A DNA stretch of 20,051 bases from an uncultured Succinatimonas sp. GTDB lineage: Bacteria > Pseudomonadota > Gammaproteobacteria > Enterobacterales > Succinivibrionaceae. Each line of letters opens with the position of its first letter. Position 1 is the first letter of the stretch. Of the stretch, positions 7,688 to 16,090 are shown piece by piece. The position numbers and the translations under genes were made by a program. The notes beneath the pieces are model-generated. The model was not told the origin of the DNA. It searched no databases and saw only the letters and a list, made by a program, of their open reading frames with translations. The DNA lies in assembly GCA_902465145.1 (NCBI GenBank), contig CABQMD010000005.1:1-20051 (forward strand), given 5' to 3'.

Positions 7688-9079
7688 ATGAAAATCATCA
7701 TTCTGGGAGCTGGGTACGTAGGAACAGAACTTGCTACCTACCTTGCTAATTCAGGTCATGCCGTAACCTTGGTGGATACCCCTTCTGCAGAACTGGATCG
7801 CATTGCCCTTCGCATAGATCTGCGTGTTGTTCAGGGTAATCCTTCATCTCCTGTAGTACTTCGCAATGCCGGTGCTGAAAATACGGAGCTCCTGGTTGCT
7901 GCTACGGCTGATGATGAAGTTAATATCACGGCATGTTCCATAGGAGCTTTTCTTTTTCATATTCCTCGTCGCATTGCCCGCATCCGCTCATCAGACTATT
8001 TACAAGAAGCCGATGAAATTTTCGGGGATCACGGTATTCCCATAGATCACGTAATTTGCCCAGAACACATAGCCACAGATGACATAACCAGACTCATTGA
8101 CTTGCCGGGAGCTTCAGCCGTATCGGTATTTTTTTACGGTATGCTCACCGTGGTATCGGCTAAATGTCAATTAAATGGAAAACTGATAGGGCACGCATAC
8201 AGCGAATTTGAAAGTTATGAAAACAAAGCCGCTTTGTTATCTGTTTTTCGAAACGGCAAATATTTGGACGGATTCCGTAGAGAATTCATTGCTCCTGACG
8301 ACGAAGTTTTTTTCTGCTGCCAAACCGAAAGAGCCTTAAGTCAACTTTCTGCTTTAAAACCGCTGCACGGAGGCGGACGTGAAATTGCCATTGCCGGAGG
8401 TACTCACGTGGCAGATGCTTTGGCCGTCAGACTATCAGAACGTTTTCGTGTGAAATTGATAGAACCCAGTCCCGATCGGGCATTGCGCATTTCCGACAGA
8501 CTCTACGGTTCAGAGGTTGAAATTTACAACGCTGATCCTACAAGTCTTGAATTCATGAATGAAGAACAACTCCAGCGCTCGGATATTTTTATTGCGGCTT
8601 CACCCAGCGATGAAAGTAACATTATGGCTTCCATGCTCATGCACAGATTACACAATGTAAGATCCATGGCCATAATAAGAGGCGAAGGATACAACCGTCT
8701 TGCAGAAAATACCGCAAGTGAAATAGACACAGTCGTAACACCTAACGAAGCTACCGTATCTGCACTGCTCTCCAACATACGTCAAGAGGGAGTTGAAAAC
8801 ATGCGCCTATTCCGCAGAGGACAATCAGAAGCAGTCGAATTGGTAATTGAAGGATCTCATTTTTCAAGCAGAGTGATCGGACGTAAACCTGCAGAACTTT
8901 CTTTACCGTCAGGAACTAATATGGGGCTGGTATTACGAAATGAACGCGTCATCCGCCCTGATGACAATTTCAAATTCCAAGAAGGCGATCATGCATTGTT
9001 TTTTCTAAATGATCAAAAGCAAGTGCGCAAATTGATACGCTATTTCAGACCGCGAGCATTTTGGATCCCTAAATGGTAG
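7688..9079 (+). CDS. trkA: Trk potassium uptake regulatory subunit TrkA
   Basis: TrkA is the cytoplasmic ring that gates the TrkH/TrkG K+ channel in response to bound nucleotide. The 463-residue protein (E. coli 458) has two RCK-N/RCK-C units. The first Rossmann fold has an intact GAGYVG (G7, G9, G12) ending in an acidic D30. The second has AGGTHVAD (236-243), where two of the three motif glycines are replaced by T239 and A242; this half may bind nucleotide weakly or not at all. Both C-terminal TrkA_C subdomains look complete. No Shine-Dalgarno match is visible before ATG 7688, yet starting at KIIILGAGYVG is required by the fold. It overlaps trkH by 7 bp, so translational coupling is likely. 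Confidence 0.95.
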   Translation: MKIIILGAGYVGTELATYLANSGHAVTLVDTPSAELDRIALRIDLRVVQGNPSSPVVLRNAGAENTELLVAATADDEVNITACSIGAFLFHIPRRIARIRSSDYLQEADEIFGDHGIPIDHVICPEHIATDDITRLIDLPGASAVSVFFYGMLTVVSAKCQLNGKLIGHAYSEFESYENKAALLSVFRNGKYLDGFRREFIAPDDEVFFCCQTERALSQLSALKPLHGGGREIAIAGGTHVADALAVRLSERFRVKLIEPSPDRALRISDRLYGSEVEIYNADPTSLEFMNEEQLQRSDIFIAASPSDESNIMASMLMHRLHNVRSMAIIRGEGYNRLAENTASEIDTVVTPNEATVSALLSNIRQEGVENMRLFRRGQSEAVELVIEGSHFSSRVIGRKPAELSLPSGTNMGLVLRNERVIRPDDNFKFQEGDHALFFLNDQKQVRKLIRYFRPRAFWIPKW

Positions 9080-10527
9080 TAAATTTCAGACTTGTGGCAA
9101 AATTGCTCGGACCAGCTTTATTGTGGTTCGGTATAAGCGCACTTATACCTGCCGTCTACTCACTATTTTCACATATGCGTGCTTTTATGCCTTTTGTTTT
9201 ATGTGCATTAACCGCATTGGGACTCGGATTTATCTTTAATAAGATCGGGAAAAAAAATACAACCACACCTTCAATACGAGAGCTCTTTGTTTTTACGGTG
9301 GTACTGTGGGTCTGTACAATTTGTACAGCTGCACTGCCATTTATGTTGACCCTTAAAGATTTTTCTTTTGCCAAAGCTTTATTTGAAAGCGCTTCAGCTT
9401 TATCTACCACAGGAGCCACTGTCATAGACAATTTGGATCTTAATCCTAAGCCTATTCTATTATGGCGTTCAATGCTACAGTTCATTGGCGGAATAGGTTT
9501 CGTCGTTATTGCTGTAGCAGTACTTCCAAGCGCATCTATGGGAGGCATGAACCTCTTCAAAACCGAATCATCTTCTTTTGACGGCAGAAATAAGATCACT
9601 CCTCATGTCAAAACCATGGCCGGCGGTTTTTTGATTTGGTATCTAATGATGCTTTCTCTTTGCACTTTCTTCTATATTTTAGGAGGTTTTGATTTCTTTT
9701 TGGCTCTGAATACCGCCATGTCTACAGTTTCCACAGGCGGAATGATGCCTATAGATTCATCTATGAATATAGTCTCTCCGTTTATCCAATATACCGCTAT
9801 GGTGTTTATGCTGCTGGGAAGTCTGCCTTTCATGTTGATTTTAGGTTCCATATCTGGAAACTTCTTTAATTTACTAAAAGATGATCAAGTCAGAGGTTTT
9901 CTGTGTTTCATTGTAATTACTGCACTGCTGGTGGCTTTTTCACTTATATATGCAGACGATTACTCCTTGGAACGAGCTTTACGTACGGCTTTTTTCAATG
10001 TAATTGCCGTAATTTCTACCACAGGATTCAATTTTGAAGATTTTACTGAATGGAATAACTTTGCATCCATACTCTTCTTCATGATCCTTCCTATAGGAGG
10101 ATGTTCAGGATCTACTTCAGGAGGAATTAAATTCTTCAGATTGCAAATATGTTATTCACTTATGAAAGCACAATTTCAAAAAGCCATACATCCTCATATG
10201 GTAGCTCAGCCAAGATTTAACGGAAAAACCATTGATAACGACACGCTCTATTCTGTAGTAACATTTTTGGTGGCTTATTTTTTAGTTGCTTCAATTTCGG
10301 CCGCGGCCACAACTTTTTTCGATCTTAATATATTAGATGCCATTTCCGGCACATTAAGCTGTCTTTCCAATATTGGACCTGCAGTCGGTGTCTTACTGAC
10401 ACCTTCCACTACATTTTCGGCATTATCAGATCCTCTACTGCTCATTTTTTCCTTTGATATGATACTAGGAAGATTAGAGATCCTCCCGGTGTTACTGTGT
10501 CTTACCAGAATGTTCTGGAGAAATTGA
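9073..10527 (+). CDS. trkH: Trk potassium channel subunit TrkH
   Basis: This integral membrane K+ translocating subunit has 484 residues (E. coli 483). Four pore-loop repeats with selectivity-filter signatures are visible: STTGATV (111-117), STGGMMP (220-226), STTGFNF (315-321) and SNIGPAVG (432-439). The GGCSGSTSGGIK stretch (342-353) matches the intramembrane gating loop of TrkH. The C-terminus has the conserved MILGRLEILPVL helix. The start codon ATG 9073 sits inside the end of trkA (ATGGTAG overlap), so the two subunits are probably made in a fixed ratio. E. coli keeps trkA and trkH apart; other gammaproteobacteria such as Vibrio have them adjacent. Confidence 0.96.
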   Translation: MVVNFRLVAKLLGPALLWFGISALIPAVYSLFSHMRAFMPFVLCALTALGLGFIFNKIGKKNTTTPSIRELFVFTVVLWVCTICTAALPFMLTLKDFSFAKALFESASALSTTGATVIDNLDLNPKPILLWRSMLQFIGGIGFVVIAVAVLPSASMGGMNLFKTESSSFDGRNKITPHVKTMAGGFLIWYLMMLSLCTFFYILGGFDFFLALNTAMSTVSTGGMMPIDSSMNIVSPFIQYTAMVFMLLGSLPFMLILGSISGNFFNLLKDDQVRGFLCFIVITALLVAFSLIYADDYSLERALRTAFFNVIAVISTTGFNFEDFTEWNNFASILFFMILPIGGCSGSTSGGIKFFRLQICYSLMKAQFQKAIHPHMVAQPRFNGKTIDNDTLYSVVTFLVAYFLVASISAAATTFFDLNILDAISGTLSCLSNIGPAVGVLLTPSTTFSALSDPLLLIFSFDMILGRLEILPVLLCLTRMFWRN

Positions 10528-10570
10528 CAGCTAATCACTATTTTTTAAGAAAATTTTAGTCAAAAATATT

Positions 10571-11509
10571 ATGTTAAACAATTGGATAAATGAAGCCCGT
10601 CCCCGAACTCTGATCCTTGGTGCCGCCAACTGTGCACTAGGTTGCGCTTTGGGATTCTATTACGGAAGCGTTAACTGCTATACTCTCACCACCGCATTTT
10701 TTACCGTGATCACAGGCATGTTATTACAAGTGGTGGCAAACTTCGCCAATGATTACGGCGATGCTTACCGTCATGCCGACACACCAGATCGTTTAGGACC
10801 TGTCAGAGCAGTAATGTCAGGAGCCATATCAATTTCTCAATTACGCAAAGGCATGGCTTTAGTGATTTTATTATGCGCCTGTACAGGAGTCATTGCCGTA
10901 GGTATGGCTGTAGGAAATGATCTTCAGCTTTTATCATGGTTTATTTTTTTAGGAGTTCTTTCTATTCTTGCAGCTCTCTTCTATACCCTTGGTATGGCAT
11001 ACGGGTATAAAGGTTTGGGAGATCTGTTTGTATTTTTATTCTTCGGTGTAGTTGCAGTTACCGGATCACAAATGCTAATCACGGCAGCCAGTAATAACGG
11101 CACAGATTTTTATCCTGATACTTTTTTTCTTTCTCTAAGTCTTGGAGCAAGTTCTGTCATGGTTTTGCATGTAGCCGCAATGCGTGATATTGAAGAAGAT
11201 CGCATCCACGGAAAAAAAACCTTAGCAGCACGTTTGGGACCTGCTCTTTCATGCATCTATCTGGCCATTATGTTCACGGGGACCGTTGCTTTTTCTGCCA
11301 CAGCTTGCCTTTTATCTCATAAAGCATGGGAGTTGGTGATCATTGGAATGTCTCTCATTCCTCTTTTTGCATCGACTGCACGAACCATAAGATATTCAAA
11401 AGATGGAAAACGTATCGCACCTGAACTTAAATATACTTCGCTTGGAAGCGGAATACATGCTTTGGCTTGGATCTTGGTGTTGATACTAGATTTTTGGGTA
11501 TATTTTTAA
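10571..11509 (+). CDS. menA: 1,4-dihydroxy-2-naphthoate polyprenyltransferase
   Basis: MenA attaches the polyprenyl chain to 1,4-dihydroxy-2-naphthoate to form demethylmenaquinone in the inner membrane. The 312-residue protein is a multi-spanning UbiA-family enzyme. The first Asp-rich motif is NFANDYGDAYRHAD (N57, D61, D64), followed by PDRLGPVRAV as in E. coli MenA. The second is MRDIEEDRIHGKKTLAARLG (D206, D210). UbiA and heme O synthases lack the DRLGPVRA signature, so MenA is favoured. The gene lies 43 bp after trkH with no terminator seen, so it may be the last gene of the def-to-menA run. No clear Shine-Dalgarno precedes ATG 10571. Menaquinone use fits fumarate respiration in an anaerobe, though no other men gene lies here. 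Confidence 0.93.
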   Translation: MLNNWINEARPRTLILGAANCALGCALGFYYGSVNCYTLTTAFFTVITGMLLQVVANFANDYGDAYRHADTPDRLGPVRAVMSGAISISQLRKGMALVILLCACTGVIAVGMAVGNDLQLLSWFIFLGVLSILAALFYTLGMAYGYKGLGDLFVFLFFGVVAVTGSQMLITAASNNGTDFYPDTFFLSLSLGASSVMVLHVAAMRDIEEDRIHGKKTLAARLGPALSCIYLAIMFTGTVAFSATACLLSHKAWELVIIGMSLIPLFASTARTIRYSKDGKRIAPELKYTSLGSGIHALAWILVLILDFWVYF

Positions 11510-11554
11510 CATCATCTATTCAAATACATGCTCAATTAACAGACAACACTGTCG

Positions 11555-11560
11555 TATAAT
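11555..11560 (+). promoter_or_regulatory. consensus -10 (TATAAT), possible rnb promoter P1
   Basis: TATAAT is exact. The best upstream partner at about 17 bp is weak (TCAATT); TTAACA lies too close (13 bp). Transcription would begin near 11567, giving a leader of about 250 nt. Confidence 0.4.
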
Positions 11561-11578
11561 GCTTGCGCAGTTTTATCT

Positions 11579-11607
11579 TTGACAATCTTCCCCTGCTGGG
11601 ATCTATC
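11579..11607 (+). promoter_or_regulatory. possible sigma70 promoter P2 with perfect -35
   Basis: TTGACA (11579-11584) matches the -35 consensus. At 17-bp spacing lies TCTATC (11602-11607), a poor -10 with three of six matches. Transcription would begin near 11614. Confidence 0.35.
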
Positions 11608-11635
11608 GAGAAAAATCTTTCTAATGGTCCCTCTT

Positions 11636-11702
11636 GCTGACTGCTAAAGTAGATTATTTACTCAGCTACTAGCCTTCAAAATGTATGTCATTGGCAGTCA
11701 GT
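11636..11702 (+). other. 12-bp stem-loop in the rnb leader
   Basis: GCTGACTGCTAA (11636-11647) pairs with TTGGCAGTCAGT (11691-11702), with two G-U pairs. Inside, AGTAG (11648-11652) can pair with CTACT (11666-11670), or AGTA with TACT (11659-11662), giving two exclusive apical forms. Confidence 0.5.
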
Positions 11703-11723
11703 ATGAGAAACCTGCCGGAGATT

Positions 11724-11743
11724 GTGGAGAAAAACTTTTCCAC
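11724..11743 (+). other. compact 8-bp hairpin in the rnb leader
   Basis: GTGGAGAA pairs with TTTTCCAC (one G-U pair) around a 4-nt AAAC loop. It lacks a following U-tract, so it is not an intrinsic terminator on the + strand. Confidence 0.45.
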
Positions 11744-11777
11744 TCTTATCCTGAGTCCTGAGGAATAATTCAACTGT

Positions 11778-11815
11778 AAGGCTGCGCGTTAATTTTCCAT
11801 TTCACCCGGAGCCTT
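11778..11815 (+). promoter_or_regulatory. possible hairpin covering the rnb ribosome binding site
   Basis: AAGGCT (11778-11783) is the exact complement of AGCCTT (11810-11815). The right arm overlaps the GGAG ribosome binding element (11808-11811) that precedes ATG 11818. Pairing would reduce access to the start. The 26-nt loop makes the stem marginal, so control is only inferred. Confidence 0.3.
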
Positions 11816-11817
11816 CA

Positions 11818-13908
11818 ATGCTTTTCAACGATCCAGCGCTATCGGCACTTAAACAGCAATTTGTAAAAGAAAAAATAAAAAAAGAAGGTGTGGTCAAAGG
11901 TACTGACCGCGGCTTTGGATTTTTGGAAGCAGATCGGGAATCATATTTCATTTCTCCCGACGATATGCGCAATGTCATGCATGGAGATCGTATTCAGGCT
12001 TATATTGAAAGTGATGATCAGGGCAGACAACGAGCCAAACCGATAAAGCTGGTAGACAATTTTTTAAAACGCTTTATTGCACGTACGGTTCTATCTCAAG
12101 GAAAATTATCGGTACTTCCGGATCACCCGAATATACATTTCCGCATCACGGCAAAAGATCTGCGTCAAGACAAAAGTCTTCCGCTTACAAGTTCAGACTG
12201 GGTGGTTTGCAATCTTACTGCTCATGCATTAAAAAACGGACGCTTTGAAGCTGAAATTACCGAACGCATATGTGCCAAAGACGATCCGCAAACACCTTGG
12301 ATTGTATCTTTGCGTCGCTATGATCTTCCTCTTTGCGAACCAGCAGACCGTGAATTCAAATTTTTAGAAAGTAATCTTCCGCGTATTGATCTTACAGAAA
12401 TACCTTTCATCACCATAGACAGCGCTCATACAGAGGATATGGATGATGCCCTGTTCATCGAAAAAACAGAAAAAGGTTTCAAATTAAAGGTAGCAATCGC
12501 AGATCCTACCGGATATATAGATGAACAGTCAGATCTGGACACTTATGCAGCTCAAAGAGGTTTTTCAATTTATCTTCCGGGTAAAGATATCCCGATGCTT
12601 CCGCGTATCCTGTCACAGGATCTTTGCTCTTTGCGGGAAAATCAACCACGCCCAGCCTTAGTGGGATCCTTCTTTGTAAGCAATGACGGAGCTATAGACT
12701 TTTCTAAGAGCAGTTTTGAATTAGCTACTATAAAATCGCACGGGAAACTTATATACAACGATGTTTCAGACTATCTCGAACATAAAGAAAACACTTCTTT
12801 TACTCCATCTTCTGAAGTTGAAAAAGTTTTGCTCGATCTGGTAGATTTTACCCGTGTACGTGATAAGTACCGCTCAACTTATGCTGCTAATTTCAGAAAT
12901 AAACCAGATTATGACTTTATATTAAATGCCGAAGGTGCTCTTGACCATATCGAAGTAAATCATCGACGCATAGCCAACCAAATCGTCGAAGAAAGCATGA
13001 TCACTGCTAATGTCTGCGCAGGACAACTTCTGGCAGAAAAACTAAATTGCGGTATTTTCAATACCCACGCAGGTTTCGATAAAAAGAAAATTGCCGAATT
13101 AAAAGAATTGCTTGACAGTGAACACTGCCCTTATAAAGAACAAGATTTGGAAACAATAGAAGGCTATAACAGTATTCGCCGCTTTGCCCTGTCCACTGAA
13201 AATAATTATATGGACAGCCGTATACGCAAATTGCAAGAATATTCTCAAATCACCATAACCCCCGCACCGCATTTTGCCTTAGGTGTTGAAAACTACGCCA
13301 CATGGACTTCGCCTATACGAAAGTACGGAGACATGATCAATCATCGCCTGTTAAAGAGCATTGCCGTAGGTACAACACATCCTAAACTTCCTGATGACAA
13401 CACTTTATTCATGATGAATACCGCCAGACGCACTAACCGTATGGCAGAACGTGACGTTCGTGACTGGTTATATGTCGACTACCTTGAACCGGAAATCGAA
13501 AAACATACCATTTTCCAAGGAGAAGTATTTGATATCTCAAGAGGCGGAATGAGAGTCACTCTTGACGATAACGGAGCCATGATCTTTGTTCCTTTCAGCT
13601 TTATGAGTCCGGACAAAGAGTCACTGACACTGGACGGTGAACGCGGGATCGCTTTGAAAGGTACGGAAACAGTATTGAAATTAGGTGATCCCATTAAAGT
13701 TAAAATCATTACGGTGGACAAGGAAAATCGTTCCGCAACAGGAGCACCTGCAGAAAGTATCGGCGGCGTCATGCTACCTGATCCGTATGCAAAACGTGAC
13801 CTTCCGCGTCGTCAGCCTTTACGTCAAAACCAAGGCAATCGCAACAACGATCAAGGACGTAACCACCGCTCAGATCATCACAAAGATCGCCGCTTTTTAA
13901 AACGTTAA
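11818..13908 (+). CDS. rnb: exoribonuclease II
   Basis: RNase II is a processive 3'-to-5' hydrolytic exonuclease for single-stranded RNA. Two cold-shock-like domains come first (about 20-85 and 90-175, with GFGFLEADRESYFI). The RNB catalytic domain spans about 190-540. It carries TIDSAHTEDMDDALF with Mg2+-binding D201, D207, D209 and D210, the same numbering as E. coli, and YATWTSPIRKYGDMINHRL near the active-site arginine. The S1 domain is at about 560-645 (FDISRGGMRVTL). RNase II rather than RNase R is indicated by length and by the N-terminal similarity to E. coli Rnb. The 696 residues exceed E. coli's 644 mainly through a 45-residue basic Arg/Asn/Gln/His-rich tail from residue 652. The preceding GGAG is spaced 6 nt from ATG. 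Confidence 0.95.
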   Translation: MLFNDPALSALKQQFVKEKIKKEGVVKGTDRGFGFLEADRESYFISPDDMRNVMHGDRIQAYIESDDQGRQRAKPIKLVDNFLKRFIARTVLSQGKLSVLPDHPNIHFRITAKDLRQDKSLPLTSSDWVVCNLTAHALKNGRFEAEITERICAKDDPQTPWIVSLRRYDLPLCEPADREFKFLESNLPRIDLTEIPFITIDSAHTEDMDDALFIEKTEKGFKLKVAIADPTGYIDEQSDLDTYAAQRGFSIYLPGKDIPMLPRILSQDLCSLRENQPRPALVGSFFVSNDGAIDFSKSSFELATIKSHGKLIYNDVSDYLEHKENTSFTPSSEVEKVLLDLVDFTRVRDKYRSTYAANFRNKPDYDFILNAEGALDHIEVNHRRIANQIVEESMITANVCAGQLLAEKLNCGIFNTHAGFDKKKIAELKELLDSEHCPYKEQDLETIEGYNSIRRFALSTENNYMDSRIRKLQEYSQITITPAPHFALGVENYATWTSPIRKYGDMINHRLLKSIAVGTTHPKLPDDNTLFMMNTARRTNRMAERDVRDWLYVDYLEPEIEKHTIFQGEVFDISRGGMRVTLDDNGAMIFVPFSFMSPDKESLTLDGERGIALKGTETVLKLGDPIKVKIITVDKENRSATGAPAESIGGVMLPDPYAKRDLPRRQPLRQNQGNRNNDQGRNHRSDHHKDRRFLKR

Positions 13909-13918
13909 TATTCAAAAA

Positions 13919-13959
13919 TTGACCTCCTCCCCATCATTTTTATGAGTGGAGGCGGTCAA
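13919..13959 (-). terminator. intrinsic terminator of prlC, between convergent rnb and prlC
   Basis: TTGACC plus CCTCC (from 13919) pairs with GGAGG plus GGTCAA (ending 13959), with one internal mismatch and a partly paired interior capped by TTTT. On the minus strand the stem is followed by UUUUUGAAU, a U-tract fitting termination of prlC. No U-tract follows on the + strand, but the stem may also end rnb. Confidence 0.65.
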
Positions 13960-13986
13960 CCGTATGTTCTCCTTTATCTGAATAGA

Positions 13987-16047
13987 TCAGCTCTTTTCTA
14001 TTCCGCTTAACTTAAGCAACGCGTCAGTCGTCGGACGACGTCCTCTGAATGCAATATAAGCTTTCATGGCATCAACACTTCCGCCTACTGCCAAAATATA
14101 GTTCTTGAAATCGTCCCCTGCTGTTGAGTCAAACAATCCTTCATCCAAAAAACGCATAAAAGCATCGGCAGCCAAAACTTCAGCCCACTTATAACTGTAA
14201 TAACCGGCTGCATAACCGCCTGCAAAAATATGTGTAAAGCTATTAGCAAACCGCCCGTCTTCGTATTGGGGTACCACAGACATACGCCGTTTTACCTCTT
14301 TTAAAATATCCAAGATCCTAGCGCCTTTACTCTTATCGTACTCAAGATGAATTCTCATATCAAAAACGGCAAACTCCAACTGTCTTAACATGGCCAGAGC
14401 AGATTCAAAATTTTTGGCATTTATCAGGGCATCCAATTTTTCCTTGGGCAAGGGTTCACCACTGCCGACTTCAGATGATAAAAACTTTAACACCTGTTCC
14501 TGCCAGGCAAAATTCTCGTTAAACTGAGAAGGAAGTTCTACGGCATCCCAAGGCACCCCATTAATTCCGGACACATCCGGTACATCTATTCTGGTCAAAA
14601 GTTGGTTCAAAGCATGACCGAACTCATGGAATACAGTTACAACTTCATCATGAGTAAGTTGCGACTCACGACCGTTAACCGGCGGGGTAAAATTGCATTC
14701 AACATAGGCAACTGGTAACTGTAAAGTACCGTCTCTGCGGTATCGTCTGGTCATACATTCATCCATCCAGGCTCCGCCCCGCTTTCCTTCTCTGGCATAG
14801 AGATCAAGAAAGAAAGAACCGATGCAACTGCCGAATTCATCATAAATATCGTAAAACTTAACTTCTGGGTCCCAAACATCCACCCCTAAATGAGGCCTGA
14901 AACTCACCTTATACAACCTGTGAGTACATTCAAATAATCCAGAAATTACTTTACTTACCGGGAAATAACGGCGTAAAGCTTCAGAATCATAAGCATACTT
15001 TTCAAGCCGCAATTTTTCTGAAAAATAAGCTAAATCCCACGGTTTCAAGTCATCTACTCCATGAGCTTTAGCATAAGCACGCAATTCCTCTACCTCACGA
15101 CGTCCTTGATTTAATGATTTATCTGCTAAATCGTAAAGAAAAGTCAAAACCTCTTCCGGACTGGCTGCCATTTTGGTAGCCAAAGAATAATCCGCATAAC
15201 TCCTGAATCCCAAAAGCAGAGCCAACTCATGACGCAATTTTAGGATCTGTTCCATGATCTGAGTATTATCCAACTCATCAGGATGTTCCCCTAATTCTGA
15301 AGCTCTGGTTTGATAAGCCTTGTAAATTTGTTCACGCAAACTGCGATTTTCTGCATAGGTTACAAACGGTCTGTAAGACGGGAAATCCAGAGTAAACACC
15401 CATCCTTCTAAATTTCGTTTATTAGCCTCTGATTTTGCTAAAGATCGCACACCGTACGGCAACCCGCGTAAATTATCTTCATCTTTTATTTGCAAAACAT
15501 AACTGCGAGTAGCATCCAAAACATGATTGGCAAATGACGTTTCAAGACTGGATAATTCTGCATTAATTTCAGCATAACGATGCTGTTTTTCAGCAGTTAA
15601 ATCCACACCGCTTAACACGAAATCACGTATAGAATTTTTGATAGCACGTTGTTGAGCCTTGGATAAAAGACTAAATGAATCATCTTTTTCGATAGTCTTC
15701 ATCAGTTCAAACAATGGGCGATACTGTCCAATCCAACTTGAATAAGCAGAAACAATAGGCAAACAATCTTCGTATGCCTTTCGATACTCCGGAGTATCTT
15801 TTACACCGCTTAAATGTGATGCAATGCCCCATACTTTTGAAAAAGCATCATCAACTTCTTCCATAGGTGCTATGGCATTATCCCAAGTTGCATCTTTTTC
15901 GTGTTCTTTGCATACCCTTTCAACCGTCTCACGGCATTTGGCAATTGACTGTTCCACTGCTCTTTTAAGATGTTCTGGTTTGATCGCGGAAAATTTTGGT
16001 AATCCATAATGACTCAGTAATGGATTGTCTTCTTGTAATTCAGTCAT
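13987..16047 (-). CDS. prlC: oligopeptidase A
   Basis: PrlC/OpdA is a cytoplasmic M3 zinc metallopeptidase that degrades short peptides, including cleaved signal peptides. The 686-residue sequence tracks E. coli PrlC (680) along its whole length, from NPLLSHYGLPKFSAIKPEH to the ending DALLKLSGIEK. Numbered from GTG 16056 as residue 1, the zinc site is HEFGH (H477, E478, H481) plus E507 in DAVELPSQ; subtract 3 for the start chosen here. Other signatures are GSFFLDLYAREGKRGGAWMD and the substrate-binding HIFAGGYAAGYYSYKWAEVLAADAF. ATG 16047 is preferred because AGGTGG lies 5 nt upstream. It converges with rnb across a terminator and diverges from the Xaa-Pro aminopeptidase gene. Confidence 0.96.
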   Translation of the reverse strand: MTELQEDNPLLSHYGLPKFSAIKPEHLKRAVEQSIAKCRETVERVCKEHEKDATWDNAIAPMEEVDDAFSKVWGIASHLSGVKDTPEYRKAYEDCLPIVSAYSSWIGQYRPLFELMKTIEKDDSFSLLSKAQQRAIKNSIRDFVLSGVDLTAEKQHRYAEINAELSSLETSFANHVLDATRSYVLQIKDEDNLRGLPYGVRSLAKSEANKRNLEGWVFTLDFPSYRPFVTYAENRSLREQIYKAYQTRASELGEHPDELDNTQIMEQILKLRHELALLLGFRSYADYSLATKMAASPEEVLTFLYDLADKSLNQGRREVEELRAYAKAHGVDDLKPWDLAYFSEKLRLEKYAYDSEALRRYFPVSKVISGLFECTHRLYKVSFRPHLGVDVWDPEVKFYDIYDEFGSCIGSFFLDLYAREGKRGGAWMDECMTRRYRRDGTLQLPVAYVECNFTPPVNGRESQLTHDEVVTVFHEFGHALNQLLTRIDVPDVSGINGVPWDAVELPSQFNENFAWQEQVLKFLSSEVGSGEPLPKEKLDALINAKNFESALAMLRQLEFAVFDMRIHLEYDKSKGARILDILKEVKRRMSVVPQYEDGRFANSFTHIFAGGYAAGYYSYKWAEVLAADAFMRFLDEGLFDSTAGDDFKNYILAVGGSVDAMKAYIAFRGRRPTTDALLKLSGIEKS

Positions 16048-16050
16048 GAA

Positions 16051-16058
16051 TTCCACCT
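16051..16058 (-). promoter_or_regulatory. ribosome binding site deciding the prlC start
   Basis: Read on the minus strand, AGGTGG precedes ATG 16047 by 5 nt. The alternative GTG 16056 is part of this element and has no site of its own. Confidence 0.6.
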
Positions 16059-16090
16059 GATTTTTCTAGACTTATTCAAAAATACATGCC

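Larger units (their letters stand above)
11510..11817 (+). promoter_or_regulatory. 308-bp gene-free region: promoter and structured leader of rnb
   Basis: No convincing gene lies here. The stretch holds a perfect TATAAT (11555-11560), a perfect TTGACA (11579-11584), a 12-bp hairpin (11636-11702), a compact hairpin (11724-11743), a tandem TCCTGAG repeat (11749-11762) and a possible hairpin over the rnb ribosome binding site (11778-11815). Together these suggest a long structured 5' leader, or a small RNA followed by the rnb promoter. No U-rich terminator was found inside it, which favours a leader continuous with rnb. It did not match a known riboswitch, 6S, tmRNA or SRP RNA that I could recognise. 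Confidence 0.5.

Noticed and set aside
9156-9599. 147-codon open frame on the minus strand
   Set aside because: It is entirely antisense to trkH and its translation resembles no protein; trkH is unambiguous.
11681-11768. Two overlapping small frames of 26 and 27 codons (ATG 11681 and ATG 11685)
   Set aside because: Neither has a ribosome binding site, both overlap the predicted stem-loops, and frames this short are expected by chance. Conservation of the translated products would be needed to revive them.
13685-13900. 71-codon frame on the + strand at the end of rnb
   Set aside because: It is out of frame within the S1 domain and tail of RNase II; the in-frame S1 domain match is clear.
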